In this document: one piece after another, positions 10,365-22,739 of the stretch
Position numbering within the stretch: position 1 is the first letter of the stretch
How the letters are laid out: each line of letters opens with the position of its first letter
Source of the DNA: Solanum dulcamara
Lineage: Eukaryota; Streptophyta; Magnoliopsida; Solanales; Solanaceae
Length of the DNA stretch: 64,000 nucleotides
NCBI RefSeq assembly: GCF_947179165.1
Contig: NC_077245.1
Span: 22,481,740 to 22,545,739 of the forward strand
Direction: 5' to 3'
Made by a program: the position numbers and the translations under genes
The notes under the pieces: generated by a model
The model's input: the letters and a program-made list of their open reading frames with translations, nothing else
Database searches by the model: none
Told to the model about the DNA's origin: nothing

Positions 10365-13072
10365 TTAACTAAATGGACAATTCACTCGTTCAATAAATTT
10401 ATATCTAAGATTATATATATAAACCTTTTTTTAAAAAGGCTACAAAATTAATTTACGGGTTTTTGCTTTTTGAGATAACTTTTGATGCTTTCTCGAGACT
10501 AGTAACATTAATTTTTGAGAAATTTCGTAAATAGCATTATTTGTGCTTAGATATACAAAATGAAAATGGCAAAACTACCCCTATTTTGAATAAATATAGA
10601 TTTTAATTTTTTGTGTTGCTGAATTCTTTAGTCTAAACCAAAGGGGCTTGGCAACGTCTCTAGCTCCTACTGACTCCCTTTCCCACCAATATCAATTGTT
10701 TGACTCTCCTTAATTTCTAACTTTATTTATTGAATAAGTTTGATTGTTCAATAGCTTTTGCATCATCACATACGACATAAACCAAAACCACTCAATTTAA
10801 TGATGTTGTACATTTTACATAAGCCTAATTGACCTTTGCTTTATGTGATTGTCATACTAGCCCAAATGGCCTAAACAGACTGCATTATTTGACCAAAATT
10901 TCTACAAATTCAAACTAATTAAGACAAGCATCTCTATGTAATTTTTCTTCCTAGGGCATCTACAAGTATATCTACTTAATTTTTCTATTAGAGTTCGAGT
11001 TTTTGCACCCTAATACTAGTATGAAATAGTTTTTATATTACCAGGTGAACTGAAATATAATTATATTATTATTAGATTTGAACTTCCTAGTGCAAGTAGA
11101 AATCTTTTCAGGAGGCTAGAAGTTGAAAACATGTATACTTCGGAAATTTTAGTAGCATTAGTTGATTGGCTATGGATATCTTAACTTTCACCTTATTGGT
11201 GAGGGTTCAGTTCTCTATCTTGTAATCTCTTCTTCTCCTTATTTTCCTTTCCGCTACCCTAAGTTTTTATTTAAAATAAAAGAATACGTATAAATTTCAT
11301 CAAATGTGTATCGATGAAAAGGACTCTCTTTTTTTTTTCTACAAATACTTTCTTGCACTTGATATTTACACCAAACTAAGCTTATAACTAACATTACTAT
11401 TATAATTTAAATGAAAATACATATGATAAAATGATAGATATATGTATAAAAGACACTTATCTTGCATTTATTTATTTGAGATGTACACAGAGTGTAGATA
11501 ATTTTTTCCCACTTAACTTTAAATTTATGGGATTAAGGCCAAAAGCAAGAAGATTGAGCCAAATCTGGTTGATCCCTTAATAATGTGATTATAATGAAAG
11601 CAATGTAGTGACGATAGCAAAACAAATAATTTGAATGAAACAATAAAGAGAGAGATATTCGTTTTCTTTTTTTTGATTTCTCGTGTCGGTGTTTTAAGTC
11701 CGCATTAAAGTTCTGATTAAATCTTTATCACGCACTACAGGCCCATTCAATAAATGACACTTCTAACAAGATTTTCTCCACACTCAGAACTCAAGAGATA
11801 TTCTCATTCATCGAAACGAACATATCGATATAGTCTGCAAGCAATATATGAACAATGGTCGTGCTACAATATCTTTAATTATGATACTTAGGATCCTATT
11901 TAATCATATCTACATAATTACTGCTGCGTTCTCCACCACGATGATGGATAAGATTCATATGAATAAAGTAAAAGTAAAGTAAATAATTTGATTTTGTGTT
12001 TTTCCAGAACACTTCAACTAAACTCATTTTATTTTATCTTTCCGTTTTTTAACTTTTATATCTTCTAAACATAAATTTATTGTCTGTTTTTATTAATAAA
12101 ATTTCTCATGTTCAAGAATCTGAGTTGACAAAATGTACAAAATATTCTTGGTTTTGACAAAATGTTGGATAACGAATCATAATTAATTGGATAGAATCAT
12201 AGAGGGGATATATTTGATATGGTCTCGACCATTCGTTTGAATTTTCAAAAATATTGAAATGTCATTTCGAATGACTTATTCAATAATAAAATCTAAAAAT
12301 AATAGATGAATAATTTGCCATCAATGAATAAAGAGAATTGTTCTTTCTTCATGAATTTTAATTTTCCACGCTAGAAAAGCAAGGAATTAAAGATACGTTT
12401 TTTTTTTTGTTTTTTTTTTTTTTTTGGCGGGGGGGGGTGGTGGTGTTCTGTAAGGAGTTGTACAAATTAATAAGACCCTTTTTCTTTAATGATTAGACAA
12501 ATATACTTCGATCCAAAAGCTGACATATTTTTCCATTAGTAGACAGTACTAATCTAAGTCACCGTGACAAGCTCATAAAATTATGATTTCATTTCAAATA
12601 ATTTATTGGTAAAATTGATTTTTTTAATTTATTTGGAACGATGATTAGAAAGAAGGATATTTTAAATTTATTTAGACAATTGAAAGATATTTTTGAAAAA
12701 AAATTATAATGATAAGGACAATTTTGATTATTTTGAATAGTTCAAAATATTTTTGGCCATTTTTCCTAAATATAATATATATTTGCATAATATGATTGGA
12801 TTTGATAAAGATAGTTCTTCCAGGCATAATGAAATATTCCCTCCGTTTCAATTCGTTTGTCTTATTTTTCCTTTTAGCCTATTTTAAAAAGAATATTTAT
12901 TTCCTTTTTTACAACTCTTTAATTTTTACTTTTCACATTACATATTTAAGATTACAAATTTAAATATTTACTACTTATAACATTTAATTTACATGTCTTA
13001 ACATATCTATATTTATTTAAAATTAGTTTAAATTAATCCTTTTTAATATAGTTATTTAGAACATAATTAATA
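10365..13072. other. Intergenic, AT-rich, with repeat fragments
   Basis: No gene is supported here. A block at about 11680-11810 (around TCCGCATTAAAGTTCTGATT) resembles an interspersed repeat that I believe is common in Solanaceae but cannot name. A homopolymer region lies at about 12398-12445 (poly-T, then a run of nine G). A single Stowaway-type end (CCCTCCGTTTCAATTCG) occurs near 12840 with no matching right end. Confidence 0.45.
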
Positions 13073-13175
13073 GGATATAATTATATGGAGAGAGATTGTT
13101 ACATTCTGATTTTTACCTTTAATAGGAGATAACTATATCGAGAAAGATTATTACATTCTGACTTTTAACTTTATC
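13073..13175. repeat. Two-copy tandem repeat, about 51 bp
   Basis: Two adjacent imperfect copies of a unit containing GAGAGATTGTTACATTCTGA, at 13073-13124 and 13125-13175. They lie just upstream of the putative small basic gene. Confidence 0.6.
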
Positions 13176-13411
13176 GTGTAATTTTCAGTTTCTCTTTCTC
13201 TTTCTTTTTCTACTTTACCTTTTCTATTCAACTTCATTCAAAACAATTTCCACTCCATTTCAAAACATCTATATTCAACACGATTGTAACGGTTATTCTG
13301 AGAATCCAACTCCTACAAAAATTATACCCAAAAAGAAGAATACACCAAAGAAGAAGAAAACCCAAGTGAAGAACAAAGAAACACAAAGAAGGGGAAAAAA
13401 AGAAAGGGGAA

Positions 13412-14500
13412 GATGTTGGAGTCTCACTCATCCGATTCTCATTCATCCAATTTTTTCAGATTCAGATTTTGATTTTGATTTCGTAATTGAGAATAAAGCA
13501 AAAAAGGCAAAGACCGTGAAAAAAGGTGATCCTTTAAAACCCTCTAAAAAAAGACTCAGTAGTTCAACATTGAAGGATTCAAACATCCTCAAATCAAAAA
13601 AGATCAAATATGTTGTGAAGGTATTTATATTTATGAAAAAATTCTTTTTAATTTTTTTTATGCATACCCCTGTTATGACAATTATAGAAAATTACTACGA
13701 AATTGATATAATTTATGTCTTGATTTTTTTGTGTGTGTGTGAAAATGGAATGATTTTGGTATACATTATGTATATTTTTAGCTTGTTTATTGTTATTACA
13801 GACTACATTTTTTATTGTATGTTTTATAGTTGTATTTTAAATATATAGTATTTTTTTGTCATTGAGTGTGCTCCAGATATGAAATAGCATGAAAGTGAAA
13901 TGAAATTGACATATACCTTTAAATTGAAATCTATACTCTGTCAATCTAAATGACAGGAAAGTGACTTGGCATGTAAGTGGCATGAAATTTGTATAGACTT
14001 GTCATAGTGGTATGGAATGGGTGTATACTGTATATATAAATGACATGTAATTAGTATGAAAGTCGTGTGATTTAGCTATATTGTTTATATATTTGTCATT
14101 AGGTTTGATATTACCTTTCAATTGTGTTGACATTAACTTCCAATGAAATTGGTATGAATTTGTCTTTCATTACTGCATTTGAACTTGTATAATTATGATA
14201 TTTTTTGTAGTTCTATTATGTATATTTTTATTGGATTGTAAATGATATGAAATTGGCATAATATGGTAAGTATATAGTAGTTTTTTTTGTATGAAATTTG
14301 TATATAAAAGACATGTAACTGATATGATTACAGTTTATGTATCATAGTCCTAATTTTATGTTTGTTTTATAATTACCCAAAATTGGGTTAAATTGGACTA
14401 AACTTGATTATTATTTTTTGACATTTGTCATGAAATTGAACAGGTTCCGAACACCACCAAGTATCCCACGCCAAAATCAAGGAAACCTACTCCCAGATAA
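13412..14500 (+). pseudogene. Putative two-exon gene for a small Lys/Ser-rich basic protein, possibly frameshifted
   Basis: An open frame rich in K, S and D/F (around SDSDFDFDF and KKRLSSSTLK) runs to 13620, where AAG|GTATTT looks like a 5' splice site. At 14441-14443 a CAG acceptor is followed by a frame that continues in phase 0 for 18 codons (PKSRKPTPR) to a TAA at 14500. The composition of this end matches exon 1. The intron would be 823 nt. The only good ATG (13412) is in a different frame from most of exon 1, and a T-run at 13452-13457 could hold the one-base slip, so I call it a possible pseudogene. The basic Ser/Lys tail recalls N-terminal regions of transposon-borne Ulp1-like genes, but no catalytic domain is present. 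The function is unknown. Confidence 0.4.
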
Positions 14501-14699
14501 AGGATGGACTCATGTGTTTGATTTTGTATTCTAGTATTAGTACGTTTAAACTAACAAAACAACAACACATATTATGTTTTTTGATTTTATTTCGTGTTTT
14601 TCTAAACAATGTTTATTTAGTTATGGGAATGATTTATGAAAGTGTATTTGTTGTTTTATAACATATGACTTCTAATTTAATACAAATATTTTCTGGTAT

Positions 14700-15305
14700 A
14701 ACATATCTGATTATGATCTTGATATGTAATTCGTATAATTTGAACATTTTTCAACACTGGACTCTTTTTATTGTGTATGATATTGTCATGAAATTTGTAT
14801 ACTTTGATCTTTTCCAACATCATTATGTTTACACATCTGATTATGATTTTGATATGAAATCTGTATATTTTGAATATTTTCACCACTGATCATATTTAAT
14901 AAGCGTGGGTTCAATAGCTAACAATTTTATTGCATAAATGTATATTGAATAATGAATTTTAATAGGATTTCGACTGTATAAACCTGCAAAAATAATTAAA
15001 CAAAATAATAAGTAATTTACAAGTTCGTATACACATTACTTATTAATCAGGGTAATAATTAAGTAGTCTTTATTGAATTTTTAAAGTTTCTATTTATGTG
15101 TACAACATTAGTGTGAAATTTATATATTTTGTACATTTTTTCAATTCTAAATCATTATTATGTGTATGACATTGACATGAAATTTTTATACTTTGATCTT
15201 TTTTTAACATCATTATATTTACACGTGATTATATTTTAAAATCTGATTATGATCTTTGACATGAAATTTGAATATTTTCAATATTGATCATATTTAATAA
15301 GTATG
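14700..15305. repeat. Dispersed direct repeat pair, about 205 bp each
   Basis: The stretches 14700-14905 and 15105-15305 are diverged copies. Both contain 'gaaatttgtatactttgatc' or a close variant, then 'aacatcattat', 'tctgattatgat' and 'gatcatatttaataag' blocks in the same order. Related phrases (TGACATGAAATTGGTATG and similar) also occur through the putative intron at 13900-14330, so this may be one decayed tandem family. Confidence 0.6.
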
Positions 15306-15505
15306 GTTTCATTGAATTTAAAAATTCAGACAACTTTAATACTCAAATTTATTACTTGGATACAAATTTCATTCACTGTTATACATAGGTTTTATACAAA
15401 CACTTCTAAATTTAAATTTTAACTAAATTTCATACAGTAGTGAATAAGAACTTGTACATTCCAAATTCAAATAAATTTCATACACAAAACAGAATGTTTT
15501 GCGCA

Positions 15506-15818
15506 ACTAATTGAGAAAAATTAATGACAGTAAATGCGAATTACTGTTAGAACTAAATCAACTGAATGAGAAAAATAAGGGGTTTAATTCCTGAATTGAT
15601 GGTAATTCCAGATTTTATGGTAACTAAAATTAATTTTTCTTTTTTATTCCATTTTAATTAATTCTTTTAATATTAAAATAATAAATCTCATGAAGGAGTA
15701 TATCTAACCACATCAACTAATTGAGAAAACTAAGGACAGTAAATGCGAATTACTGTTACAACTAAATCAATTAAATGAGAAAAATAAGGAGTTTAACTCC
15801 TGAATTGATGGTAATTAT
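15506..15818. repeat. Direct repeat pair, about 103 bp, 210 bp apart
   Basis: 15506-15608 and 15716-15818 are closely similar along their length. Shared words include GACAGTAAATGCGAATTACT and CCTGAATTGATGGTAATT. The similarity is higher than in the neighbouring repeats, so this duplication is younger. Confidence 0.75.
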
Positions 15819-15916
15819 ATTACTTTACAAAATTTATATAAAAATAAATTAATTTAAAATCATGGATGAAAAAAAAATTGTATTGAAAATAAATAGGGAA
15901 GAAAAAGAAAAAAAAT

Positions 15917-16015
15917 GTGCATGAAAATTTAAAGAAAAAATAACTAATGGGGTATATATTGTCTATAAAAACGTGCATGAAAAATTAAAGAAAAAATAAC
16001 TAATGGGGTATATTA
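15917..16015. repeat. Two-copy tandem repeat, about 56 bp period
   Basis: GTGCATGAAAAxTTAAAGAA followed by AAATAACTAATGGGGTATAT occurs at 15917 and again at 15973. Confidence 0.75.
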
Positions 16016-17001
16016 AGGGAGAAAATTGTGTGAGAATATTAAGTAGAGATTTAAAAAATAAAACATACTTAAGAAATAAGAATGCTAAATTAAAAAAAAA
16101 AAACAATTTTCAAATAAAAAAACAAAGAATGATATTAATTTTTAAAAACAATAAAAAAAATATCGTAGAAAGAAGGAGGAAAGAGAAACTAAAACAAGAG
16201 ATTGATACTATTAATTAGGATATTATTTAGGAGATTAATAACAATCAAAATAGTGCCCAACTAAATGGAGAAAATCAAGGAGTGATATATGTGGTCATTT
16301 ATAAAACACTATATTTAAGGAAAAATATATTGTTATTTAATTACTTCATAAAATATTATTATTTAATTTATAAATTAAAACTAGAGTCCTGATAGTAATT
16401 CGGTATTACCATTAATACATTTATTATATTTTTTTAATCCGTTTATTAATAAATTAATTACTGCATTATATTTTAAAATTTGTTATAACTTAATAGAGTT
16501 TTACTGCTATAATTTGAAACTTATAAAATTCTGTTATAAATCAAAAAATAATATCTTAATAATGACATTTTAAAAAATTTCATATTAAAAAATAGAAGAA
16601 ACAAATTCAAACGGAAAAAACTATTAATTTTGCACTCGCATAACCTACCTACCTTCACCGGCCAGTTGACATAAGTGAAAAGATGAACATTGGAGTAGTC
16701 CTTTTCATAAGTCACTTGAAAATGACTTATATAAATATATTCAGCGGCTAAACATTTTTCAAAAAAGTATTATTAGGATCATAATTACTATAGCTCTAAA
16801 AGAAAGTACTATACTTCAGGTTCCTCAATTTCTTTTTTACCTTTAAGGTAGGAAACAATATCTCCTCCACATTTCGAATGGAAACAACACACATACACAA
16901 TATTTTCGATAGAACTTTTTCCCCTAGATCTAAAAGATGAAAATAACTCACACATATTAATATAAATATATCCCTTTGTATCCAAAATAAGTTTTTCATG
17001 A
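16016..17001. other. Intergenic, very AT-rich
   Basis: Lys/Asn-rich short open frames here reflect base composition only. No gene, RNA or clear repeat is seen. Confidence 0.5.
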
Positions 17002-17006
17002 TTTTA

Positions 17007-18997
17007 TGTCACGATCCAAAATGAGCCATGAGTGGCACCCACCCTTAACCTCTTAGGTGGGAGAACCAACGATATGATCCCCAACTTATAAAGTATAACA
17101 ATAACGCGGTAGCTCAAACTTATAAAGTAAGAATTAACAATCCACAAGAGTTTACTACATAACGTTCCCCAAAATCTGAAAGTCATCACATCAAGGACAT
17201 CTAAAATCTAAAATTAAGTCTTGAAACATCAAGCACCAAAATGAACAAATAACAAAATGTGTCCGAAAACTAAAGATACTATGCCATAACCGAGAGAATC
17301 CATCACGAGCTAGAAGGATAGCTCACCCTGAAATCCGATGATCTTGAGACTGACTAAACCTGAGGTCGAGTCGAAGTCTGTGGAACACTCGCTGCACTCC
17401 ACAAAATTAAACAAGAAAAGATACAAGTAGGGGTCAGTACAGGACAACATGTACTGAGTAGGTATCATCGGCCAACTCAAAATAGAAATTAATATACATA
17501 AAATAATAGTGAAAAATCAACAACAACACTTAACAGGTGGCAACCAATGAACAATTACATAACCAGTCAATAATATAAGGATCACACATAAGGACTCAAG
17601 CATCCACATCACACTCTTTTGAAATATGAGTTTTTGAAAATTGGGTAGTATTAAGTAATTTTAATTTATTTCCCTTTAATATTACCGTGCCGGAACGTGA
17701 CACCCGATCCAAATATACCGTGTCAGAACGTGACACCCGATCCAAATATACCGTGTCGGAACGTGACACCCGATCCAAATATAATTAATTTATCATTCCT
17801 TATGATTACATTCCACCTCATTAACAATATTTCATCAAGCCTTCTTTATTCAAGGCACCATTTTTGATAGGGCAAGTTCAAGATTATGGATTTCATGGCC
17901 TCGGAATTTTAGACCAATCACAACAACATATCAACCATCCAAACCACAACAATTAAATGCGTAGTAAACTTCACACATATTACTCAATGAATATCAATCA
18001 CTATTCAGAGTCTATCTATGATATAGAATAAAATCATAACCTACCTCAATCGAAGAACCAAAATCAAGCAAGCTAATTGACCAACGCTTTTCCTTTCTTC
18101 AATGCCTCAGAACTTTTCCAATCTATCAAATATACAATATTTATAAGTAAACTAGTCCGTAGACACCAATATTATTTATATGTTTAACCTAGATCCCACA
18201 ACAAACCCAACTCTATAATCAATTCTCTAAAATTCAAGTCTAGGGTTAAGTCTTAGTTCCTCCAATATCATAACTCTAATAGTATTTACATAATATGATA
18301 TACCAATTATTTAATTACATATCTCAATATATCAAAATGTGAACCATAATGTGATAATCTGTAAGAAAATTAAAAGATTTATCAAAATCGAAATACAAAA
18401 GAGTACCTCAATTCGCTGGAACAACACCAACTCAATTCATTCCCCCTATATTTCTCTATATTACTTCCAAACAATCCCTGCCCAATTATTATTTATTAGC
18501 CTCTGGCACCATTACTTAACAGTTAACCAACAAACTTGTCACAACAAATTGAACTCATATGACGACACTTGGAATTTCAATTCAACTTTTCTTTAAATTC
18601 ATCCAAGAACTAATGATGACCTGATTTTCCAATATATAATGCATTGTTCAGTTGAAAAGAAGTTTGGTACTTGCTCGTTCTTTCGACGCCGCCTTGATTA
18701 TGCCGTATTTGGGAACTCCTTTTCGGAGGTTACCCTTCTTTTTTTTCTGTTCTAAAAAAATAATATGAACTAAAAGTCACAAATTCACTAACCTATTTTA
18801 ATATATGTGGCCAAGTGGTATAAGGTATTAAATAAATTATAAATTTAGCCCACCAATTAAATTAAATATCTAAAGTTACCCCTCAATTAAATAACCTTAG
18901 TTATCAATTAGTCCAAATACCCATTAAAAGTTTACGGAATGAGTCTTTTATAAAATAAAAAGCTTCAGTTTTCAAAATGACCTAATGGGTCGTTACA
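17007..18997 (-). mobile_element. Solo LTR (family B) with perfect 5-bp duplication
   Basis: A 1991-bp segment with ends TGTCACGATCC (17007) and GGGTCGTTACA (18997), flanked by TTTTA on both sides (17002-17006 and 18998-19002). On the minus strand it begins TGTAACGACCC and ends GGATCGTGACA, as other LTRs of this family do. No PBS, PPT or coding region is inside, so it is a solo LTR. The perfect duplication indicates a cleaner and probably younger event than the neighbouring LTRs. It contains a 33-bp minisatellite at 17686-17785. Confidence 0.9.
17686..17785. repeat. LTR minisatellite, three 33-bp units
   Basis: Three near-identical units with the core GTGTCGGAACGTGACAC followed by CCGATCCAAATATACC. 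The core has GTGTC and GACAC arms, so each unit can form a small hairpin. The same array is found with different unit counts in the other family-B LTRs of the window. Confidence 0.9.
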
Positions 18998-19124
18998 TTT
19001 TAATATAACAATAATAATAAAATATTTATCTAAATAAAAACATATACAATTTGAGATAAAAAATATAAATATTGGTGAACAAAATTACTCGATATTTGTA
19101 TTAACTGAAGATAACCAATACAAA

Positions 19125-21068
19125 TGTCACGATCCTGATTCACCGTGATTGACACCACCACTAACCCTTCGATGGGAGAACCATTACTACAACCCAACTA
19201 AACACTTAAGAAACTAAGCATTTAAAAAATACGAAAACAGGCTTAAATGAACGAAATATAAGATTGAGTTTCCATAAACTCAGAGAAGTACATTAAAACA
19301 AACATTGTGGAAAATACTCCTACAACATGAAAGTCATCGTACCAAAACTTTTAACCAACGAACAAGTCTAAGATTATGGGATGCAATCCCATTACCAAAA
19401 TATGAAAATAGTCTAACAAATAGTCTAAGTCCGAAAAGATGGACTAAGAACTAGGATGAACCCATGGTAGCCAGGAAGAGTTTGCTCACCCTTGAATCCG
19501 GTTGCAATCAACAATCACCTATGCAAGGTCTGTCAATAGCTGCCTAAAGATGACTATACTCAACAAGAAAATAACAAGAGCAGTATTAGTACACATAATA
19601 ATGGTGTACTGGTGGGATCACGCGGCTACTCAAGTAAGAAAATATAAACAAGCAACTACAACACAATAAATACACTTATACATAATATATTTCAGCTATC
19701 GTTTCTTGTCAGTCACATAATAATCATGACCCAACGAAGCAAATATAATAGTCACAAAATGGCCCTAATGGTTTGAATAAGCATTCCTTAGAGAGGGAAT
19801 GTCGGATGAGACACTATTTGGCCTTCTTTCAGAGGAACCCATACCCAAATTGTTAAGTTTCGAAATGTGACATCCGATCCAATATATGTGTTGGAACGTG
19901 ACACCCTATCCAATATTTTATCGGAGTGTGACACCTGGTCCAATATATATATCAAAACATGACACCGAATCCAATATATGTGTCAGAATATGACACTCGG
20001 TCCAATATATGTGTCGAAATGTGACATCTGATCCAATCAACCACAACCGCAATCACAATTACAATTACCAAGATAATGAATAACCACAAAGAGTTACGCA
20101 ATCAAGAACATGTTCATTTTATCTAATTGATCATATTAGTCATTTCATCAAGTTTGGTTCATATTTTCCTATTCACGTACATGTATGCACACAATGAAGC
20201 AGTTGATAAGCATATATATCACAAATGAGAAGTCAAATCATTACCTACCTCGAAACCAAGTCGTGGAAACTCTACAGGACTAGAGCTTTTCCTTTCCGAA
20301 GTCTTTCGACATGTCCTTGGTCTAAAAACAATCATACATATACAAAGGATCAATAAAAGGGCCTAATTTGTCCGAATTATAGAAAAATACCAACCCAACG
20401 CTAAACCCATGATCCTAATGTTCAACTAGGACTTTTTTCACCATTACAATTAAGTCAAAACCCTGCCCTAATGATTTCTATTGCAGATTCTACGTAATAA
20501 AAATCAAAATACAGACTAGGGGAGTGATTTACTTATCTTTAGCATGAAATTTGGTGGAAAACTGATGAAATTTTGCCCTAGATCACCTCCTAGTTCTTAA
20601 GAATGAGTTTTTATAGAAAATAGCATTTCTGGGTTTTTTCTTCGATTTAACTGACGCCTGGCCCACTACAGCGGGACCATCCCACCACAACAGCCTTGCC
20701 ACATCGGCTAAAATCCCTCCAGAGCAAGCTGCACAAAAATAAAGAGCTCGAAACTTGAGTTTTAAGTTCCTTTCACAACATTCTCCCAACTCATGGTGTT
20801 TTAAAAATACTCTTTCACGCCAAGATCAATTTTGAAAGTTTTACTTGCCCGAATTTGATTTCGTAAGGCCGTACAGGCTTCTTAATGTGTTGTCTATCAA
20901 CTTTCATGATCAAATTTGCAAATACAACATCCATACATTACCATATTACCCTAGACCCTACTTGACTCAGATTTTATCTAAGTCTAGTCTAAGCTCAAAA
21001 TTTTTAAATCACTACCACAAAATACTTTCCCATTGGATTTCATATAACGAAGGGAAAAGATCGGTATA
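19125..21068 (-). repeat. 3' LTR of the minus-strand gypsy element
   Basis: Starts TGTCACGATCCTG at 19125 on the plus strand and ends at the GTATCTAT junction that precedes the LTR in both gypsy elements of the window. It aligns with the split LTR at 28460-29276 plus 41031-41672, including a long shared block (19175-19330 against 28510-28665). Length is 1944 bp. It carries about six units of the GTGTCGG-type minisatellite at 19857-20036. Confidence 0.85.
19857..20036. repeat. LTR minisatellite, about six 30-bp units
   Basis: Diverged units of the type TGTGACAYCYGATCCAATAT, the same family as at 17686-17785, 29130-29276 and 53970-54060. The array has drifted more than the one at 17686. Confidence 0.8.
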
Positions 21069-21099
21069 ATAGATACTAATTTACCCTTCACTCGTCTCC

Positions 21100-21948
21100 A
21101 AGTGACAAACTAGAAAAAACTAGGCTAAGGTAGGAATAAAGTAGTGCTTGGGTTGTCAAAAAATGAAGGATATTTATCTCGCATGTTCTTCTCGATTTCT
21201 CAAGTAGCTTCCTCCATCGAATGATGTTTCCATTGCACCTTTACCATGTTGATCTTCTTAGTCCTCATCTTTCAAACATCACGATCAAGGATTGCAACCG
21301 GTTCCTCCTCATACTGAAGGTCTTTGTCTAGCAGAATTATGTCTCACTTTATGATGTAATCACCATCCCCATGATACATCTTCAACGTGGACACATGGAA
21401 TACTGGTGAGCTACAGATAGGCTAGGCGGTAAAGTCAACCTATAATCCACAAACCCTACACAGTTAAGAATCTCAAATAGGCCAATATTTGGAGGACTAA
21501 TTTTATCCTTCTTGCCGAATCTCATCACACCCTTAATGGGTGACACTTTCAGAAAGATCCGTTCACTATCCTGAAATGTCATATCCCTTACTGTACGATT
21601 TACATACTCTTTCTGTCGACTCTAGCTACTAGAAGTTTAGCTTGGATGTTTCTTACCTTATCCTGAGCCTCCTTTACTAAGTAAACCCCTAAGGGATCCA
21701 CTTCTCCAGCTTTAAACCACCCTATGGGAGACCTACATCCCTCCCATATAGGGCTTTGAATGATGTCATCCCAATACTGGAGTGGTAACTATTATTGTAG
21801 GATAACTCACATAGCGGCAAAAATTTATCCCAATGTCCCCCAAAATCCATCACACATGCTCTCAATATGTCTTCCAGTACTTGGATGATCCTCAATGACT
21901 GTCCACCTATCTATAGATAGAAGTTTGTACTGAAAGTGAGTTGAGTGC
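21100..21948 (-). pseudogene. gypsy integrase C-terminus / chromodomain region, decayed
   Basis: The minus-strand frame at 21582-21382 contains IFLKVSPIKGVMRFGKK, the conserved segment between the integrase core and the chromodomain, matching the plus-strand element at about 4755-4820. The rest is broken by stops. It joins the integrase core at 21949-22209. Confidence 0.75.
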
Positions 21949-22708
21949 CTAACTCTTAATGCAACTTTCCCAAAATTTAGAGGTGAACTGCCTACCATGA
22001 TCAGAAATGATAGAAAGGGGCACCCCGTGTAGCCTTACTATCTCTTTCACATAAATCTTTGCCAACTGTTGTCTATTATAGTCCACTCTAACCGAAATGA
22101 AGTGGGCTAACTTAGTTAATTTTTCAACCACCACCCAAATGGAATCATACTTCTCCAAGGTCTTTGGGAATCCCACCACGAACTCCATAGCTATCCTTTC
22201 CCACTTCATTCAGGAATGGGCATCCTTTGGAGCAAATCTGCAGGTCTTTGGTGCATATATTTTACTTGCTGGCAATTTTGTCACTTATCCACATATTCAA
22301 CTATGTATTTCTTTATATCCGTCCACCAATATATATACTTCAAGTCTTAATACATCTTGGTCACTCCTAGATGAATAGAGTACTGCACACCATGAGATTC
22401 AGACAAAACTTTCTAAATTATGCCATCTACCTAGGGAACAAAATCCTTTTCCTAAAGTTGAGCACCCCACCCACATCAAGCACTGCATCTTGAGCCTTGC
22501 CCATCAATACTTTTTCTCTTATCTCATTCAAGTTCGCATCCTCAAATTGCTTAGACTTAATCTCTTCAATAAAGGTGGGTCTTAGATCAACATTGGCCAT
22601 CACCCCACCCCTTTCTGAGATACCTAGCCTCATGAATTTGTCCTCCAAAGACTGAATCTCTCTAGTTAGGGGAAGCTTGTAGGCTCCCAAATAGGCTACA
22701 CTGCCCAT
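21949..22708 (-). pseudogene. gypsy integrase, N-terminal and core parts
   Basis: Two open fragments. 22708-22427 covers the region between RNase H and the integrase zinc domain. 22209-21949 carries the start of the catalytic core (IAMEFVVGFPKTLEKYDSIW, then a stretch ending VPLSIISDHGRQFTSKFW). The Asp of SDHGRQFTS is one of the catalytic acidic residues of the DDE integrase. The normal N at the fourth position of SDRG is altered here, and the frame is interrupted between the fragments. Confidence 0.8.
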
Positions 22709-22739
22709 GCTAACCGGTTTCTAGCTTAATGCGTTTGCC

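Noticed and set aside
13621..13848. Continuation of the 13366 frame past 13620
   Set aside because: Composition changes abruptly to F/I/Y/M-rich at a GT donor, so this is more likely intron sequence than protein.
17686..17785. CRISPR-like look of regularly spaced repeats
   Set aside because: The units are contiguous 33-bp tandem copies without unique spacers, inside a plant LTR, and no cas-like gene exists.
20583..20789. 68-codon minus-strand frame in the gypsy LTR
   Set aside because: It lies wholly within the LTR and is not shared in frame by the other LTR copy.
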